NCBI GenBank assembly: GCA_902782225.1
Contig: CACZMF010000003.1
Coordinates: forward strand, 1-64,000
Origin: an uncultured Bacteroidia bacterium
GTDB lineage: Bacteria > Bacteroidota > Bacteroidia > Bacteroidales > UBA932
Direction: 5' to 3'
DNA length: 64,000 nucleotides
Shown piece after piece: positions 24,962 through 34,064 of this stretch (position 1 is the stretch's first letter; every line of letters begins with the position of its first letter). The notes below the pieces were generated by a model. The model worked only from the letters and a program-made list of their open reading frames with translations, did no database searches and was not told the origin of the DNA. The translations under genes and the position numbers were made by a program.

Positions 24962-25861
24962 ATGGACCAGCCGAAACTTGAAAGGATGCTGCGCCTGATG
25001 AAGTATCTCTCGGGCAATGTCAACTACTCCATAGCCGAACTGGGGCGGAAGCTTGAGATGTCGCCCAGGACGGTGTACCGCTACCTCGACACTTTCAAGA
25101 GCGCGGGCTTCACCGTGGTGAAGCTCCGCGGCGACATCTACAAGCTCGCCGAAATGCCCAGGGAAACAGTGGACCTGGACAAGCTCATATACTTCTCGGA
25201 AGAGGAAGCATACCTCGTGAATTCCCTTATAGACCAGCTCGTTCCGACCAACAGCCTGAAGTCCGGCCTAAAGGAGAAACTGTCTGCAATCTACCGTTCC
25301 ACCAGCATAGCCGACTTCGTGGGCGGCCAGAGCAATTCCGCCCATATCGACGCCCTCGGAAGGGCAGCCCAGGACAAGCTGCAGGCAGTGCTGCGTGATT
25401 ACGAATCAGGTAGCTCCCACACCATACGCGACCGTCGCATCGAGCCCTTCGGCTTCACATCCGACTACGCCGACGTCTGGGCGCTGGACCTTGAAGACGG
25501 CCGCAACAAGACCTTCAAAATCTCCAGAATCGGTTCTGTGGATATCCTTGACACGCCCTGGGAGAAGGAAGCGGAGCACCACCGCTCGGGAATGGACGTC
25601 TTCCGTATGACCGGCGACAATCCCATCCACATCGTGCTGGATATGAGCCTGATGGCCAAGAACCTTCTGGAGGAGGAATACCCCCTCGCCAGCAGGTATA
25701 CCCACAGGGAGGGCGACCGCTGGATACTGGAGACCGACATCTACCAGCTCCAGGGAGCAGCGCGCTTCATCTCCGGCCTGATGGGGGATATTGAGATCAT
25801 AGAAGGCGAGGCGCTGAAAGCCTACCTCCGGGATTACGGACGAAAATACTTCAAGCAATGA
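24962..25861 (+). CDS. WYL-domain transcriptional regulator
   Basis: 299 residues. An N-terminal winged HTH (about 10-60; SIAELGRKLEMSPRTVYRYLDTF) of the HTH_11/DeoR type is followed by a WYL domain and its C-terminal extension (about 140-299; the DRRIEPFGF and YADVWALDLEDGRNKTFKISRIGSV segments). WYL domains bind nucleic acids or nucleotide-like ligands and often control stress or defence genes. ATG 24962 gives the normal family start and length; the frame runs open 102 codons further up across the 51-bp repeats, which I consider unlikely to be translated. Overlap of 4 bp (ATGA) with the serine hydrolase gene indicates an operon. Confidence 0.82.
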   Translation: MDQPKLERMLRLMKYLSGNVNYSIAELGRKLEMSPRTVYRYLDTFKSAGFTVVKLRGDIYKLAEMPRETVDLDKLIYFSEEEAYLVNSLIDQLVPTNSLKSGLKEKLSAIYRSTSIADFVGGQSNSAHIDALGRAAQDKLQAVLRDYESGSSHTIRDRRIEPFGFTSDYADVWALDLEDGRNKTFKISRIGSVDILDTPWEKEAEHHRSGMDVFRMTGDNPIHIVLDMSLMAKNLLEEEYPLASRYTHREGDRWILETDIYQLQGAARFISGLMGDIEIIEGEALKAYLRDYGRKYFKQ

Positions 25862-27075
25862 GACTTATAATACTCCTCCTCTCGCTGGCCATAAGCGCCT
25901 GCGCGGTCCGGACTCCCGGCGGGCTTTCCCGAGTCAGCCCCGAAGAAGCCGGAATGGACCCTGAGATACTTTGCAAGGTCGATTCCGTGATACTGAAGAA
26001 TATCAGCAACGGAATGACTCCCGGCGCCGTGATTTCCGTTGTGCGCGGCGACAAGATAGCCTACCTGAAGGCTTACGGCAACAGGCAGGTCGTGCCCGAC
26101 ACCCTCAGGATGACCCCTGAAACGGTCTTCGACCTGGCATCCGTCTCCAAATGCGTCGGCACCACCATATCCATAATGCAACTCATCGAAAGCGGCCGCA
26201 TAGGCCTTTGCGACAAGGTGAAGCGCTACATTCCGGAATTCGCACCCTGGACGGATACAAATACGCTGGAGCAGGTCGATATCACGGTCCGCGACCTCCT
26301 CACCCACAGTTCCGGACTTTCCCCGTACCTGGACGTGGATGCCGTCTCCGAACGCTACGGCGAGCCCTGTCCCGACTCGACCATGACCTATATAGCCAGG
26401 GAAGTGCAGCGGAACTTCCGCCCCGGAACGGACTTTATGTACAGCTGCCTGAATTTCGTCACGCTGCAGAACATACTCCAGCGTGTCAACGGGGAGCGCC
26501 TCTGTGACTATGCCCAGCGCGAAGTGTTCGACCGGCTTGGACTCAGACACACCTGCTACCTGCCCGAAGAAACGCGTCCCGACCTGTTGCCGCTCATAGC
26601 TCCGACCACTGTCCAGGCGGACGGCCTGCCGCTGCTGGGCAGGGTTCACGATCCACTGGCAAGGCGGCTGAATGGAGGCAATTCCGGCAACGCCGGCGTG
26701 TTCTCCGACGCTGAGGACCTTTCCGTCATAGCGGCTGCAATCCTTGGAGGCGGGGAAGTCTGCGGCCGTCGTGTGCTCAAACCCGAAACTGTCCGGCTTA
26801 TGGCGACCGTGCCTGAGGAGAACGACCCTTCGGTCGGCCGTGCCCTCGGCTGGGACGTCTCCAGCAGCCACTCCAGCCCGAACGGCCATCTGACCACCCC
26901 GGGCCGCACTTTGTGTCATACCGGCTACACCGGTCCGTCGATGGTAATCGACCTCGATGCCGGCTTTGCTGTGGTGCTTCTAGCGAACCGCGTACATCCG
27001 GAAGACGACGGCTCGCTCAAGGAAATGAGGGCCGCCGTCTCGGATATTGTGGCAAGTGCCGTTATTCGCCGATGA
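25858..27075 (+). CDS. serine beta-lactamase-like hydrolase lipoprotein
   Basis: 405 residues with a lipobox (ISAC, Cys about residue 15). It has the class C beta-lactamase/DD-peptidase fold motifs: SVSK (catalytic Ser-x-x-Lys, about residues 97-100), a YSCLN segment at the YxN position and HTGYTG (KTG equivalent, about 352). Such enzymes are esterases, DD-peptidases or peptide hydrolases far more often than true beta-lactamases. It is translationally coupled to the upstream WYL regulator. Its 3' end overlaps the convergent MscS gene by 14 bp. Confidence 0.85.
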   Translation: MRLIILLLSLAISACAVRTPGGLSRVSPEEAGMDPEILCKVDSVILKNISNGMTPGAVISVVRGDKIAYLKAYGNRQVVPDTLRMTPETVFDLASVSKCVGTTISIMQLIESGRIGLCDKVKRYIPEFAPWTDTNTLEQVDITVRDLLTHSSGLSPYLDVDAVSERYGEPCPDSTMTYIAREVQRNFRPGTDFMYSCLNFVTLQNILQRVNGERLCDYAQREVFDRLGLRHTCYLPEETRPDLLPLIAPTTVQADGLPLLGRVHDPLARRLNGGNSGNAGVFSDAEDLSVIAAAILGGGEVCGRRVLKPETVRLMATVPEENDPSVGRALGWDVSSSHSSPNGHLTTPGRTLCHTGYTGPSMVIDLDAGFAVVLLANRVHPEDDGSLKEMRAAVSDIVASAVIRR

Positions 27076-29731
27076 CGTGGATGTCGCGCTGCGGGAACGG
27101 GATGGTGATGCCCGCCTTGTTGAGGGCGTCGTAGATGACTTCCTTTGCTTTATCTACGTAGGCAATGCGCTCAGCCACAAGCACATACTGCTTGACGGCA
27201 AGATTGACGGAACTGTCGCCGAAACTGTCGAACACGACGTAGATGCCCCTCTTGGGATCCACCACCTCGCGTCCGTAATTGTCTTTCGTCCGCAGCTCCT
27301 GCATCGCATCGACAAGCACCTGGCGCACAGTCTCCACCTCTGTCCCGTAGCTCACGCCCACGATGATCTTGATGAATTCATAGGAATTGTTGTGGGTCAG
27401 GTTGCTGAAGTTCTTATTGAACAAGGTGGCGTTGAGGAACGACATCTCGGCATTCTCCAGCGTCTCGATCTGGGTGCTCTGGTAGCTGATGTTGGTCACC
27501 TTGCCGCGCACGCCGTCGCACTCGATCCAGTCGCCCACCCGCACGCGGCCTGACATCAGCTGGATGCCGTAGATGAAGTTGTTCAGGACATCCTTCAGGG
27601 CGATACCGATACCGGCGGAGAGACCACCGGCAACGATTGTCAGCGAGGTGGTCGGAATCTTCAGCGTGACTATGATCACTATGATATAGGTGAACCACAC
27701 GAGTATGCTGATGATGCTCTTGCCAAGGGAGAAGTTGATTTCATCCTTGCGCACAGTCTTTCTTCCGGTGCGTTTGAGCTGGGCGGAGTAGCGGAAATTC
27801 TGGAACAGGGAGTATGCCGCGTAGTTGATGTAGCGGAAGATGAAAAACAAGCAGGACAGGAGTACTATGCTCTTGAACGACAGGCGGAAAGCCGGGGCTC
27901 CGTCGGGATTGGTGAGGTTGATGAAGTTGTGGCTGTAGATGGAATCGAAGATGTCCGTGAAGTCGAACACGCCAAGGGCCAGTTTGATGCAGAACGGGAT
28001 TGAGAATATCGCCAGCACCGGCACGACGACAGTTTTCACGAAGTCATAGGCCCAGGTGGCGCCGAACAGCAGGTTGTCCCTTTCGGCGGCGCTGACAAAG
28101 GTGAGGCGCTTCTTGTATTCATCCACGATTTCTTTCAACTGCTTGTCTCTGAACTGTTCCAGCAGGTGGAAAATGGTCACCAGCGTCAGGATGGTGGCAA
28201 TCTGGAAGAACCACCAGACCATTATCAGAAGCGCCACGAAGATGTAGCCGGAAAAGCTTGCGGCGGTGGCGGCTCCCAGGGTGAGGAGGGTGAGCCACCC
28301 GAGCGTCCTGTCGTAGCCGCTGGCTTTCGTGCCGTACTTCAGGCAAACTATGAACTGCCAGATGAAGAACACCAGGAGCAGGGGAGTGAACAGTATGTTG
28401 AGCATCCTGTTGGGCATGAACACGATGCGCAGGCCGATCACGACCAGGGCGGTTATCATCAGCGGCAGGTAGAGCTTGATGCCGCCTCGCAGGCCCTTGG
28501 GGTCGAGGCGTATAAGCAGTGCGGCGACCGTGGCTCCGAGAAGCCAGAGGTAGGTGCCCATCAGCGAAGCTGCCGAAGATATGAAATTGGTGTCTTTTTC
28601 GGTGTTGACAATCAGGATGATGCCGTTCAGGATGACGGCGATCAGCACCACTATGCTGAAGTGCTGCTCCTTGGATACCGACTTTTTGAGACCTTTGAAA
28701 ACCCGGACGGCCAGCTTGAAAAGCAGCAAAATAATCAGGACCAGCAGCACCAGGCCGATAATTTCAAATAATAGAAAAGCAACGAGGATGGGGCCACGAG
28801 AGGGGCTGCTGAAGCTTACGGTGCCGGGGTCGATTCTTTCGAGATGTTCGAAATTATACCTTTCTCCCATTTCCCTGGACGCAAATGCCCATTGCATTCC
28901 GAAACTCTTGAGGATTGTGGAATACGGCGTCTGGCCCTGCACGAAGATACGCTCCTGAAGCTGCTTAGTGCGCTCGGAAGCATAGTCGTAGGATTCTTTA
29001 AGGTGGAGATATGCCCGCTGGTAGTGGGTGCTGTCGGTGACGACGCGGGTTTTGCTCCCGGCGCTCATTTTCAGCAGTTCCGCAGCGTAGAAGATGCAGG
29101 AATCCCTGTCGATTTCCTCCTCTTCGGTCAGAAGGAAGGGACGGTTGCTGCTGCCGTTGTTGTTGAGAGTGTCAGCAGCCATGCGCTCGGCTATGGCCTT
29201 GCGCAGCCTTTCAAGCTCCTTTTTGTTCTTTATGGCAGGAAAGATCGGCCTCATCCTGTCGAGACTGTCGTTGTGGTAGGCGAGGCTGTCGGGGATTATC
29301 TTTATTCTGGAGATCTCCGGGGGTATGCGGCGAAGCGCCTCCAGGAGCCTTGCATAGCGGTCGATGTCCCAGTCCAGGCTCGTGACAATCCTGTCGTAAG
29401 GGCGGCGGCGGGATGTGTACTCGTTATACTCTTTCGTCACGGTGCCCAGCGCGTATGTGAGGTCGAAGGTGTAGTCCTGCTTCTGGGAATACAGGAGCAG
29501 GGACAACTCGTTGGATCTCTTCATAGTGGCTACCATCTGCCTGCGCTGGTTCCGGTACTGGTCGGTGAACCTTTTTTCGGCTGCAGTGCGCTTTTGGTAG
29601 TCTTTGCGCAGTTCGGTGCGCAATGAATGGAGAGTCTGTCCGAGCTCATGCTCGTTCGACTCGGCGCGGACCGGAATTACCAGAAGTAAAACCGGAAGGA
29701 CGAGGGCTATGCGTTTCAAGGTCTTAAACAT
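27062..29731 (-). CDS. large MscS-family mechanosensitive channel
   Basis: 889 residues from ATG 29731. A signal peptide (to about 24) and a periplasmic alpha-helical domain of about 290 residues precede about ten predicted membrane helices. The MscS core is at the C-terminal third: pore helix VAGGLSAGIGIALKDVLNN, then the beta domain FIYGIQLMSGRVRVGDWIECDGVRGKV. This is the MscK/YnaI-like large-subtype layout; it releases solutes on hypo-osmotic shock. I start at M16 of the longest frame because a TATATTTG -7 box (29743-29736) lies 4 nt upstream and a signal peptide follows directly. Confidence 0.88.
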   Translation of the reverse strand: MFKTLKRIALVLPVLLLVIPVRAESNEHELGQTLHSLRTELRKDYQKRTAAEKRFTDQYRNQRRQMVATMKRSNELSLLLYSQKQDYTFDLTYALGTVTKEYNEYTSRRRPYDRIVTSLDWDIDRYARLLEALRRIPPEISRIKIIPDSLAYHNDSLDRMRPIFPAIKNKKELERLRKAIAERMAADTLNNNGSSNRPFLLTEEEEIDRDSCIFYAAELLKMSAGSKTRVVTDSTHYQRAYLHLKESYDYASERTKQLQERIFVQGQTPYSTILKSFGMQWAFASREMGERYNFEHLERIDPGTVSFSSPSRGPILVAFLLFEIIGLVLLVLIILLLFKLAVRVFKGLKKSVSKEQHFSIVVLIAVILNGIILIVNTEKDTNFISSAASLMGTYLWLLGATVAALLIRLDPKGLRGGIKLYLPLMITALVVIGLRIVFMPNRMLNILFTPLLLVFFIWQFIVCLKYGTKASGYDRTLGWLTLLTLGAATAASFSGYIFVALLIMVWWFFQIATILTLVTIFHLLEQFRDKQLKEIVDEYKKRLTFVSAAERDNLLFGATWAYDFVKTVVVPVLAIFSIPFCIKLALGVFDFTDIFDSIYSHNFINLTNPDGAPAFRLSFKSIVLLSCLFFIFRYINYAAYSLFQNFRYSAQLKRTGRKTVRKDEINFSLGKSIISILVWFTYIIVIIVTLKIPTTSLTIVAGGLSAGIGIALKDVLNNFIYGIQLMSGRVRVGDWIECDGVRGKVTNISYQSTQIETLENAEMSFLNATLFNKNFSNLTHNNSYEFIKIIVGVSYGTEVETVRQVLVDAMQELRTKDNYGREVVDPKRGIYVVFDSFGDSSVNLAVKQYVLVAERIAYVDKAKEVIYDALNKAGITIPFPQRDIHVIGE

Positions 29732-29735
29732 ATGG

Positions 29736-29773
29736 CAAATATATTGAAAAATGCGGAAATAATCATATATTTG
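29736..29773. promoter_or_regulatory. divergent promoters for MscS and ABC transporter operons
   Basis: Plus strand: ATTG (29743-29746), 19 nt, TATATTTG (29766-29773), 24 nt before ATG 29798. Minus strand: TATATTTG (29743-29736), 4 nt before the MscS ATG at 29731, predicting a leaderless mRNA; its -33 element is weak. Confidence 0.65.
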
Positions 29774-29797
29774 CATAATTGCTTTAGGCGCTATTCA

Positions 29798-31273
29798 ATG
29801 TTTCTCAGAACGAAGATACTATTCCTGTTTTCCCTGCTGCTGGCCGTTGCATGCTCGGGTGGCCCGGCGCAGAAACGGGTGATCGGTTGCGAGGAGGATA
29901 TCTCCGGGCTCAAGGTAGGAGTGGTCACGGGGTCCTGCTATGATATGGACCTTTCCGCCCGGGGAGATGTGGAGGTGCTCCGTTTCAACACCGAGGCCGA
30001 CCAGGCAAATGCCATCGTGAACGGGCTGGTGGACGTGGGGGTCCACGACGAGGTCGTTTTCGCTCCCGACCATCTGAAGGAAATGGGCCTGAAGGTGGCC
30101 TTCAAGGGAAAGGAGAGCTATCCGGCGGCCTTCGGCTTCAGAAAGTCTGAGAAGGAGTTGCTCTCGGCCTACAACGAGTTCTTTGCCCAGGCCACAGCGA
30201 GCGGCGTCGTGGACAGCCTGCGGGCTGTCTGGCTGGATTGTGACGGCCAATATCCCGACCCCTTGCACGTGTATCCCAACAATGAGCCCGGAGAGCCCAT
30301 CGTGGTGGGTACGGCCGGCGCGGTGGCGCCCGTCTCCTTCCGTATCGAACAGGACTGGTTCGGCATCGAGAGCGAACTGATGTATCTGTTCGGGGAGTAT
30401 CTTGGGCGTCCGATCGTGTTCAAGTCGCTCGCTACAGCATCCATAATGATGAGCCTGCAGACCGGAGACATAGACATAATGATGGGCTGCGTGTTCGTGA
30501 CCGAAGAACGCCTGCAGCGTTTCGATTTCAGCACTCCGTACCATTATTACCATTGTTCCTATTTCGTGCGGGACGATGATGCCGGGCGCAGCAGCACATC
30601 CCTGTGGCAGAAGTTCAAAGATGGCATAAATCAGAACCTCATAGTCGAGGGCCGCTGGCGTTTCATCACGGACGGCTTGTGGGAGACCATAAAGATTACC
30701 TTACTGTCCATACTGCTGGGCTCCATCCTGGGCATTGGCCTGTGCTTCATGTCCGGCAGCAAACGCCGGTGGATTAAGCAGACGGCGTCTTTGTATAAGG
30801 CATTTATGGAACGCATGCCTATGCTGGTGCTGCTCCTGATAATGTTCTACGTGGTGTTCGGCGGGGCAGGAATAGGCGCCAGCAGCATAGCCGTGATTGC
30901 ATTCGGACTTAATTTTGCCGCCAGCGCCGGGGGAGTGTTCCGCACCGCCCTGGATTCCGTGCCGCGCGGCCAGACCGAAGCCGGCCTTGCTCTCGGCTTC
31001 ACCCGTTTCCAGACTTTTTCCGGCATCGTTCTGCCCCAGGCCGTAAAGAAAGGCCTGCCTCTCTACACCGGGCAGTGCGTGTCGCTGCTGAAAGGCACGT
31101 CCATAGTCGGCTACATCGCCATCCACGACCTGACCCGCGCCAGCGACATCATCAGGAGCCGTACTTTTGATGCGCTCCTGCCTTTGCTGGTAGTCACAGT
31201 ACTCTACTTTCTGCTTGCCTGGATCATAGCCTGGCTGCTGAAACTCATTTTTAAGAAAACGTGCAGGGTATGA
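29798..31273 (+). CDS. ABC amino-acid-type transporter: fused binding domain and permease
   Basis: 491 residues. Lipobox VAC (Cys about residue 19). Residues about 30-150 resemble the second lobe of SBP_bac_3 proteins ([13 protein letters not shown], then [17 protein letters not shown] and DSLRAVWLD). Residues about 165-260 resemble the first lobe ([47 protein letters not shown]). A HisM/GlnP-type permease follows (about 280-490, [10 protein letters not shown], with the EAA-like [15 protein letters not shown]). The lobes thus appear in swapped order. Likely substrate is an amino acid or similar small polar solute. It overlaps the ATPase gene by 4 bp (ATGA). I start at ATG 29798 because the signal peptide begins there. 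Confidence 0.85.
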   Translation: MFLRTKILFLFSLLLAVACSGGPAQKRVIGCEEDISGLKVGVVTGSCYDMDLSARGDVEVLRFNTEADQANAIVNGLVDVGVHDEVVFAPDHLKEMGLKVAFKGKESYPAAFGFRKSEKELLSAYNEFFAQATASGVVDSLRAVWLDCDGQYPDPLHVYPNNEPGEPIVVGTAGAVAPVSFRIEQDWFGIESELMYLFGEYLGRPIVFKSLATASIMMSLQTGDIDIMMGCVFVTEERLQRFDFSTPYHYYHCSYFVRDDDAGRSSTSLWQKFKDGINQNLIVEGRWRFITDGLWETIKITLLSILLGSILGIGLCFMSGSKRRWIKQTASLYKAFMERMPMLVLLLIMFYVVFGGAGIGASSIAVIAFGLNFAASAGGVFRTALDSVPRGQTEAGLALGFTRFQTFSGIVLPQAVKKGLPLYTGQCVSLLKGTSIVGYIAIHDLTRASDIIRSRTFDALLPLLVVTVLYFLLAWIIAWLLKLIFKKTCRV

Positions 31274-32361
31274 ACATTTCAGTAAGGCACATAAGCAAGG
31301 TGTACTCCAACCCCGACGGCTCTTCGCTTCGCGTGCTGAAGGATGTCAACTGCGAGATAAGCCAGGGGGAGGTGATAAGCATCATCGGCCCTTCCGGGAC
31401 GGGCAAGAGCACTTTCCTGCGTATGCTGAACGGGCTCGAGACTCCTTCCGGAGGCGAAATACTGGTGGACGGCGAGAATATTCTTTCCAAGGGCTATTCT
31501 CTCTCCAGGCTGCGCAAGCGTATGGGGATGGTATTCCAGAGTTTCAACCTGTTCGGGGATATGACCGTGCTCGAGAACGTCATATTCGCCCCCTGCAGGC
31601 TCCTGAAAATGGATGTGGAGACGGCCAAGGCAGAGGGTATGGCCCTGCTCCGCAAGGTGGGAATGGCTGAGAAGGCGTCCGTCTTTCCGTCCACTTTGTC
31701 CGGCGGCCAGAAACAGAGGGTCGCAATTGCCCGCTGCCTTGCGATGAAGCCGGAGGCTGTGCTGTTTGACGAGCCGACATCCGCGCTCGATCCCACGATG
31801 GTGGGGGAGGTGCTGAGCGTCATCCGCCAGCTTGCCCGCGACACCGGCATGACGATGATTATCGTGACGCACGAAATGGAATTCGCCCGCGAGGTCAGCA
31901 CCCGCGTGTTCTTTATGAACGAGGGGCTGATCTACGAAGACGGCACCCCGGAGCAGATATTCAAGAATCCTGTCCACAGCGCCACCAAAGCCTTCGTGCA
32001 GCGTATCCAGAAGCTGAAATTCGATATCACGAGCCCCGACTTCGACTTCTACGGAATGCAGTCGGAAATGTCGCAGTTCTGCATCAAGTACAACGTGCCT
32101 GAGAAGCGTGACGTCCTGACGCACATCACCGAAGAGATGACCCAGGTGGTGCTGAAGGATTTCCTGCCGCTCCACGTGGTGCTGAGCTACAATGCCCAGC
32201 AGAGTGAGACTGCGGTCGCCTTTATGATGGAGGGCCGTACGAGCTCGCCGCTTGCCGAGGAGGGCATCGACGATATTTCAATGATGATGGTACGCGCTAT
32301 GTCGAAGGAGATTATCGAAGAGTCTACGAGCAGGGGATTCAGGATAAAGGTCATAGTGTAG
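31270..32361 (+). CDS. GlnQ-like ABC transporter ATPase with extra C-terminal domain
   Basis: 363 residues. Residues about 1-240 are a polar-amino-acid ATPase with Walker [10 protein letters not shown], the Q-loop, signature [15 protein letters not shown], Walker B VLFDEP and H-loop VTHEME. About 115 additional residues follow (from [16 protein letters not shown]), helical then beta, with [11 protein letters not shown] and a final FRIKVIV strand; the usual GlnQ stops near 240. The extension may be a regulatory domain with a histidine-kinase-ATPase-like look, which is tentative. It is translationally coupled to the SBP-permease fusion, completing the transporter. Confidence 0.88.
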   Translation: MNISVRHISKVYSNPDGSSLRVLKDVNCEISQGEVISIIGPSGTGKSTFLRMLNGLETPSGGEILVDGENILSKGYSLSRLRKRMGMVFQSFNLFGDMTVLENVIFAPCRLLKMDVETAKAEGMALLRKVGMAEKASVFPSTLSGGQKQRVAIARCLAMKPEAVLFDEPTSALDPTMVGEVLSVIRQLARDTGMTMIIVTHEMEFAREVSTRVFFMNEGLIYEDGTPEQIFKNPVHSATKAFVQRIQKLKFDITSPDFDFYGMQSEMSQFCIKYNVPEKRDVLTHITEEMTQVVLKDFLPLHVVLSYNAQQSETAVAFMMEGRTSSPLAEEGIDDISMMMVRAMSKEIIEESTSRGFRIKVIV

Positions 32362-32392
32362 TTTGCAAATTCAAATAATTGTAGTATCTTTG
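32362..32392 (+). promoter_or_regulatory. tRNA-Cys promoter
   Basis: TTTG (32362-32365), exactly 19 nt, TATCTTTG (32385-32392): a perfect Bacteroidetes promoter, starting one base after the stop codon of the ATPase gene. Confidence 0.85.
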
Positions 32393-32403
32393 CATTCCTA
32401 TCC

Positions 32404-32474
32404 GGTGCGTTGGCCGAGTGGCTAGGCGCAGGTCTGCAAAACCTGTCACAGTGGTTCGATTCCGCTACGCACCT
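32404..32474 (+). tRNA. tRNA-Cys (GCA)
   Basis: The cloverleaf folds fully: acceptor GGTGCGT/ACGCACC, D arm, anticodon stem CAGGT/ACCTG with loop CTGCAAA (anticodon GCA), and T arm AGTGG-TTCGATT-CCGCT. Discriminator base is U, as expected for tRNA-Cys. The 3' CCA is not encoded (CCT follows). Confidence 0.97.
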
Positions 32475-32477
32475 CCT

Positions 32478-32507
32478 AACAGAGTCCTTTCGCGGGGCTC
32501 TGTTTTT
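32478..32507 (+). terminator. terminator after tRNA-Cys
   Basis: CAGAGTCC and GGGGCTCTG form a hairpin around TTTCGC, followed by TTTTT. Confidence 0.85.
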
Positions 32508-32644
32508 GCATTTTAATCCCTTTGATAAAGCGGAATGCTTGGGTCACTACCGAATTTGTGAATATTTTACTTAATCGTAAATAGTTGATAATCAGCGTGG
32601 TTAAATAAATATTAAAAATTTTTCAAAATTTTTTACTAAAAAGT

Positions 32645-32675
32645 ATTGCAAATTCAAATAAAGTTCTTAACTTTG
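32645..32675 (+). promoter_or_regulatory. promoter of a candidate small RNA
   Basis: ATTG (32645-32648), 19 nt, TAACTTTG (32668-32675). There is no protein-coding gene on the plus strand downstream before a terminator, so this promoter appears dedicated to a short transcript. Confidence 0.7.
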
Positions 32676-32681
32676 CATCGG

Positions 32682-32790
32682 GTTGATAAATGAGGGTTCT
32701 CCTCACAGCCTATTGGTTATTAGTTTTAGTGTTATTAATTATGTGGTTAGTATGAGTTGTTGTCGTGAGACACCAACTCATTTCTTTTAT
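32682..32790 (+). ncRNA. candidate small RNA between tRNA-Cys and rluA-like gene
   Basis: About 105-110 nt from the predicted start near 32682 to the terminator T-run. A 5' hairpin TGAGG-GTTCT-CCTCA (32691-32705) is followed by an AT-rich single-stranded middle (about 32710-32750) and a terminal hairpin ATGAGTTG (32752-32759) with CAACTCAT (32774-32781) and T-rich tail. No start codon with a plausible frame exists. Hairpin, unstructured seed-like AU-rich region and terminator is a typical trans-acting sRNA plan. It runs convergent to the pseudouridine synthase gene, whose stop is at 32787, so the terminator may serve both. Confidence 0.6.
32752..32790 (+). terminator. intrinsic terminator of the candidate sRNA
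   Basis: 8-bp stem ATGAGTTG/CAACTCAT with 14-nt loop followed by TTTCTTTT. Confidence 0.75.
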
Positions 32791-34064
32791 ACCCCTACCT
32801 GAACCTCACCATACTCGAGCACCTCGCCCGTTGCGGGGTGCCGGAAGGCGATACCGCAGGCGCGAAGCATAAGCCCGGAGGCTGAGCCGGCGCTTCCATA
32901 GAGCCTGTCTCCGACGATCGGGTGGCCAAGGCCCCGGGAATGGGCGGCGTGGACGCGAATCTGATGTGAGCGGCCCGTCAGCGGCTGGAACAGCACGTCC
33001 ACGGTGCCGTCTGGCAGAAAATCCAGGACCCTGTATTTCGTGACGGCCGGTTTGCCGGTATCGTGGTCCACCATCTGCCGAGGCCTGTCGTAATAGTCAA
33101 GCATCAACGGCAGGGCGATGGTGCCTTTAAGTGCATGGCCCCAAGGACCGCCTTCAAGCCTGGCGCGGTAGAACTTCCGCACCTCCCGGGCGGCGAACTG
33201 TCTCTCCAGTTCCGCCTTGTCGGCGAGCGAACGCGCATAGACCATTATTCCCGAGGTGTCCATGTCGAGCCTGTGGCAGCTCTCGACGCCTTCTCCGAAG
33301 CGCTCCCGCAGCCAGTCCAGCAGGGACACGGAGTTGATGCGTCCTGGCACCGACAGCATTCCGGAGGGCTTGTCCACCACGATTATATGTTCGTCCGAAA
33401 ACAGGACGGACGGTTCCTGCCGACAGGCAAATTCTGCGTCCATGGGATTCGGGTCCACGTCGAGGCCCTGCATCATCCAGCTTAGGAGCGGGCCACATTT
33501 TCCGGTGCAGGAAGGGTAGAAGCGCCCCTGCTCGCGTACTTCCTGGAGAGGGCTGCGGCCATACCAGAATTCGCCCATGGCAAGCGGTTTGAGTCCGTTG
33601 CGGAAGGCGTAGTTCAGGAGTTTGGGCGCCGCGCAGTCGCCCGTGCCGCCCGGAGGCACAAGGCCCCTTAGGGCGAATATCTCCTTGATGCTCAGCTCCT
33701 CACCAAGTCCGTTCATGACGCGGTACTCTCTGAATATCCAGTCCTGGAGTTCTGCCGATGCAGCGGCTTTTTCCGGCCCGGCCGGCATTGCGGAAATCTC
33801 CGCCTCGCGCTTCTTGAAGTATCCTTTTGTCAGGTCATGGACCGGAGGCACGAAGCCGGGGACCACCGCTTTGCCGCCCACCAGTCCGCTGAAGGCGTAC
33901 AGGGGGCCGCCGTCGGTGAGCAGGACTCCCAGCATCTTGCCTTCACGAAAAGCGGAGGCGGAAGGGGAGCCGTCAAGCCGGCTGATAAGCGCCCGTGCCG
34001 CATCCACGACCAGGGGATGCGGCACGTAGCGGAACGGATATGTGAAGCGCGGGGGCAGTTCCAT
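32787..34064 (-). CDS. RluA-family pseudouridine synthase
   Basis: 425 residues. The C-terminal half (about 200-425) is an RluA-type domain with the catalytic motif CHRLDMDTSGIMVYAR (catalytic Asp) and the downstream GRSHQIRVHAAH. The N-terminal 200 residues are a helical/charged extension seen in longer Bacteroidetes members. It isomerises uridine in rRNA or tRNA; the exact site is not predictable. I start at ATG 34064, which overlaps the maf stop codon by one base (TGATG); further upstream the frame is only the shadow of maf. It is last in an overlapping four-gene operon. Confidence 0.9.
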   Translation of the reverse strand: MELPPRFTYPFRYVPHPLVVDAARALISRLDGSPSASAFREGKMLGVLLTDGGPLYAFSGLVGGKAVVPGFVPPVHDLTKGYFKKREAEISAMPAGPEKAAASAELQDWIFREYRVMNGLGEELSIKEIFALRGLVPPGGTGDCAAPKLLNYAFRNGLKPLAMGEFWYGRSPLQEVREQGRFYPSCTGKCGPLLSWMMQGLDVDPNPMDAEFACRQEPSVLFSDEHIIVVDKPSGMLSVPGRINSVSLLDWLRERFGEGVESCHRLDMDTSGIMVYARSLADKAELERQFAAREVRKFYRARLEGGPWGHALKGTIALPLMLDYYDRPRQMVDHDTGKPAVTKYRVLDFLPDGTVDVLFQPLTGRSHQIRVHAAHSRGLGHPIVGDRLYGSAGSASGLMLRACGIAFRHPATGEVLEYGEVQVGV

